A stretch of DNA of 13,843 nt from an uncultured Dorea sp. (GTDB taxonomy: Bacteria > Bacillota > Clostridia > Lachnospirales > Lachnospiraceae). Under the pieces are notes generated by a model. The model was given only the letters and a program-made list of their open reading frames with translations, made no database searches and had not been told where the DNA came from. This document shows, in pieces, positions 13,050 to 13,843 of the stretch (position 1 is its first letter; every line of letters starts with the position of its first letter). The translations under genes and the position numbers were made by a program. Location: positions 1 to 13,843 of the forward strand of contig CAQNVT010000200.1 in NCBI GenBank assembly GCA_948844705.1. The letters are read 5' to 3'.

Positions 13050-13843
13050 TTACCTGCCCGAAAGCGTCCACAAAAACATAAATTCTTCCGGGTAAAGCCT
13101 GTCCTTATCCAGGCATTCTGCCCCCCAGCTGGCGCTGCCAAGTCCATGCTGCCTGTAATCCAGCTGAAGATAAATATCTTCCTCCGGTTTGGGCTCATTG
13201 CTGTGAGACGCGCTCATGAGCGTCTCCTGTGCGTAGTGGAGAGCTCCGAAGCCAAACGGCTCCTCTCCTTCAATCCTGAGCGTATGTCCGTTTTGCGTGC
13301 AAAACTCCGCCCATCTCGTATCCTCATGGTTGCCTGTCTCCTGCGGGACTACATATGGAAAATATTGATCCGTCACCGTGCTTTCGTAGCACCCGATCCG
13401 ATTGCCCTCCTTGCAGTCCGCATAGGTTTCCGACGGTCCTCTGCCGTACCATCTGAGCTGCTCGCAGGCTCCGGGAAGCACAAACCTTAACCCGATCCTT
13501 GCAAAGGTTTCCGGAAGCTGACCGCCTACCGGAACTCCGTGATATTTCACCTCCACTCTGCCGTCCGCATGGATCCGGTACTCTGCATCTATCAGGACCT
13601 TCCACTCCAGGATGATCGGCGCATAGAACTGCTTCACACGGATCCGGACGACGCCCGGATCCTCTGTCACCGAGACATGCTCTGTTACATTGCAGACTGC
13701 CCTGAGCATTCCGTCCTCCCAGATCTTCCTTGCATTGATGTCATTATCCACCGGCCCCGCAATCGTAAAGATTTTACACCCAATCCCAAACACCTGCCCC
13801 TCGGCCTTATACTCAATCGCCGGCGCCACCACCGAGTTGGCAA
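13050..13843 (-). CDS. lacZ: LacZ-type GH2 beta-galactosidase, C-terminal part (cut by window edge)
   Basis: The reading frame is open to the right edge, so only about the last 264 residues are present; the catalytic TIM barrel and its two glutamates lie outside. What is visible is the C-terminal beta-sandwich of LacZ-type glycoside hydrolase family 2 enzymes (Bgal_small_N domain). Landmarks are ARIGLRFVLPG, LRWYGRGPSETYADCK, DQYFPYVVPQETGNHED and the late GLGSASWGAE, where the tryptophan corresponds in position to the region of E. coli LacZ that reaches the active site. The C-terminus FMFLWTLSGR is complete. The full enzyme would be cytoplasmic and hydrolyse terminal beta-D-galactosides. It precedes the ABC genes by about 36 bases, with no terminator between, so the imported sugar is probably a galactoside. 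The promoter lies outside the window. Confidence 0.92.
   Translation of the reverse strand, partial: ANSVVAPAIEYKAEGQVFGIGCKIFTIAGPVDNDINARKIWEDGMLRAVCNVTEHVSVTEDPGVVRIRVKQFYAPIILEWKVLIDAEYRIHADGRVEVKYHGVPVGGQLPETFARIGLRFVLPGACEQLRWYGRGPSETYADCKEGNRIGCYESTVTDQYFPYVVPQETGNHEDTRWAEFCTQNGHTLRIEGEEPFGFGALHYAQETLMSASHSNEPKPEEDIYLQLDYRQHGLGSASWGAECLDKDRLYPEEFMFLWTLSGR

Noticed and set aside
12990..13490. Plus-strand open frame (166 codons) opposite the beta-galactosidase end
   Set aside because: It is antisense to a clear LacZ domain and shows no ribosome binding site or family resemblance.

Overview
The window looks like a chromosomal segment from a Lachnospiraceae-type Firmicute. The grounds are strong AGGAGG-type ribosome binding sites, TGn-extended -10 promoters, a DUF6465-like protein, a carbohydrate ABC cassette without its own ATPase next to a LacZ-type gene, and a SWIM/SNF2 helicase of the kind common in gut clostridia. 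This placement is inference from gene content; no marker gene is present.

Layout. (a) 1-456: a poorly explained left edge with an unrecognised, probably broken plus-strand reading frame (13-246) and a possible very small minus-strand ORF (235-378). (b) 457-2250: a GNAT acetyltransferase (minus), a DUF6465-like Lys/Ala-rich protein (minus), and, divergent from it across a 173-base promoter region, a small two-helix membrane protein with an acidic heptapeptide repeat (plus). (c) 2254-2305: a bidirectional terminator separating the plus gene from (d) a 1077-residue SWIM zinc-finger/SNF2 helicase (minus). (e) 5617-7106: a heavy-metal exporter-like membrane protein (TTG start) and a cytidylate kinase-like P-loop protein, 26 bases apart and probably co-transcribed. 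(f) 7195-9804: a MATE exporter and an M20 (PepV/Sapep-like) dipeptidase, 6 bases apart. (g) 9825-9859: a strong terminator ending (h) a carbohydrate operon, read right to left: LacZ-type beta-galactosidase (C-terminal part only, cut by the window edge), two CUT1 permeases overlapping by one base, and a lipoprotein substrate-binding protein.

Working together. The right-hand operon is a coherent unit: the lipoprotein captures a saccharide, the two permeases import it, and the beta-galactosidase probably cleaves a galactoside from it. No ATP-binding subunit is encoded between LacZ and the terminator, so a shared MsmK/MalK-type ATPase encoded elsewhere is expected. The MATE/dipeptidase pair and the exporter/kinase pair are probably operons, but their substrates cannot be read from sequence.

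No CRISPR array, tRNA, rRNA, transposase, integrase or phage gene was seen. Nothing here is clearly a new multi-gene system. The least explained parts are the left edge and the divergent pair of repeat-bearing small proteins at 1127-2250.
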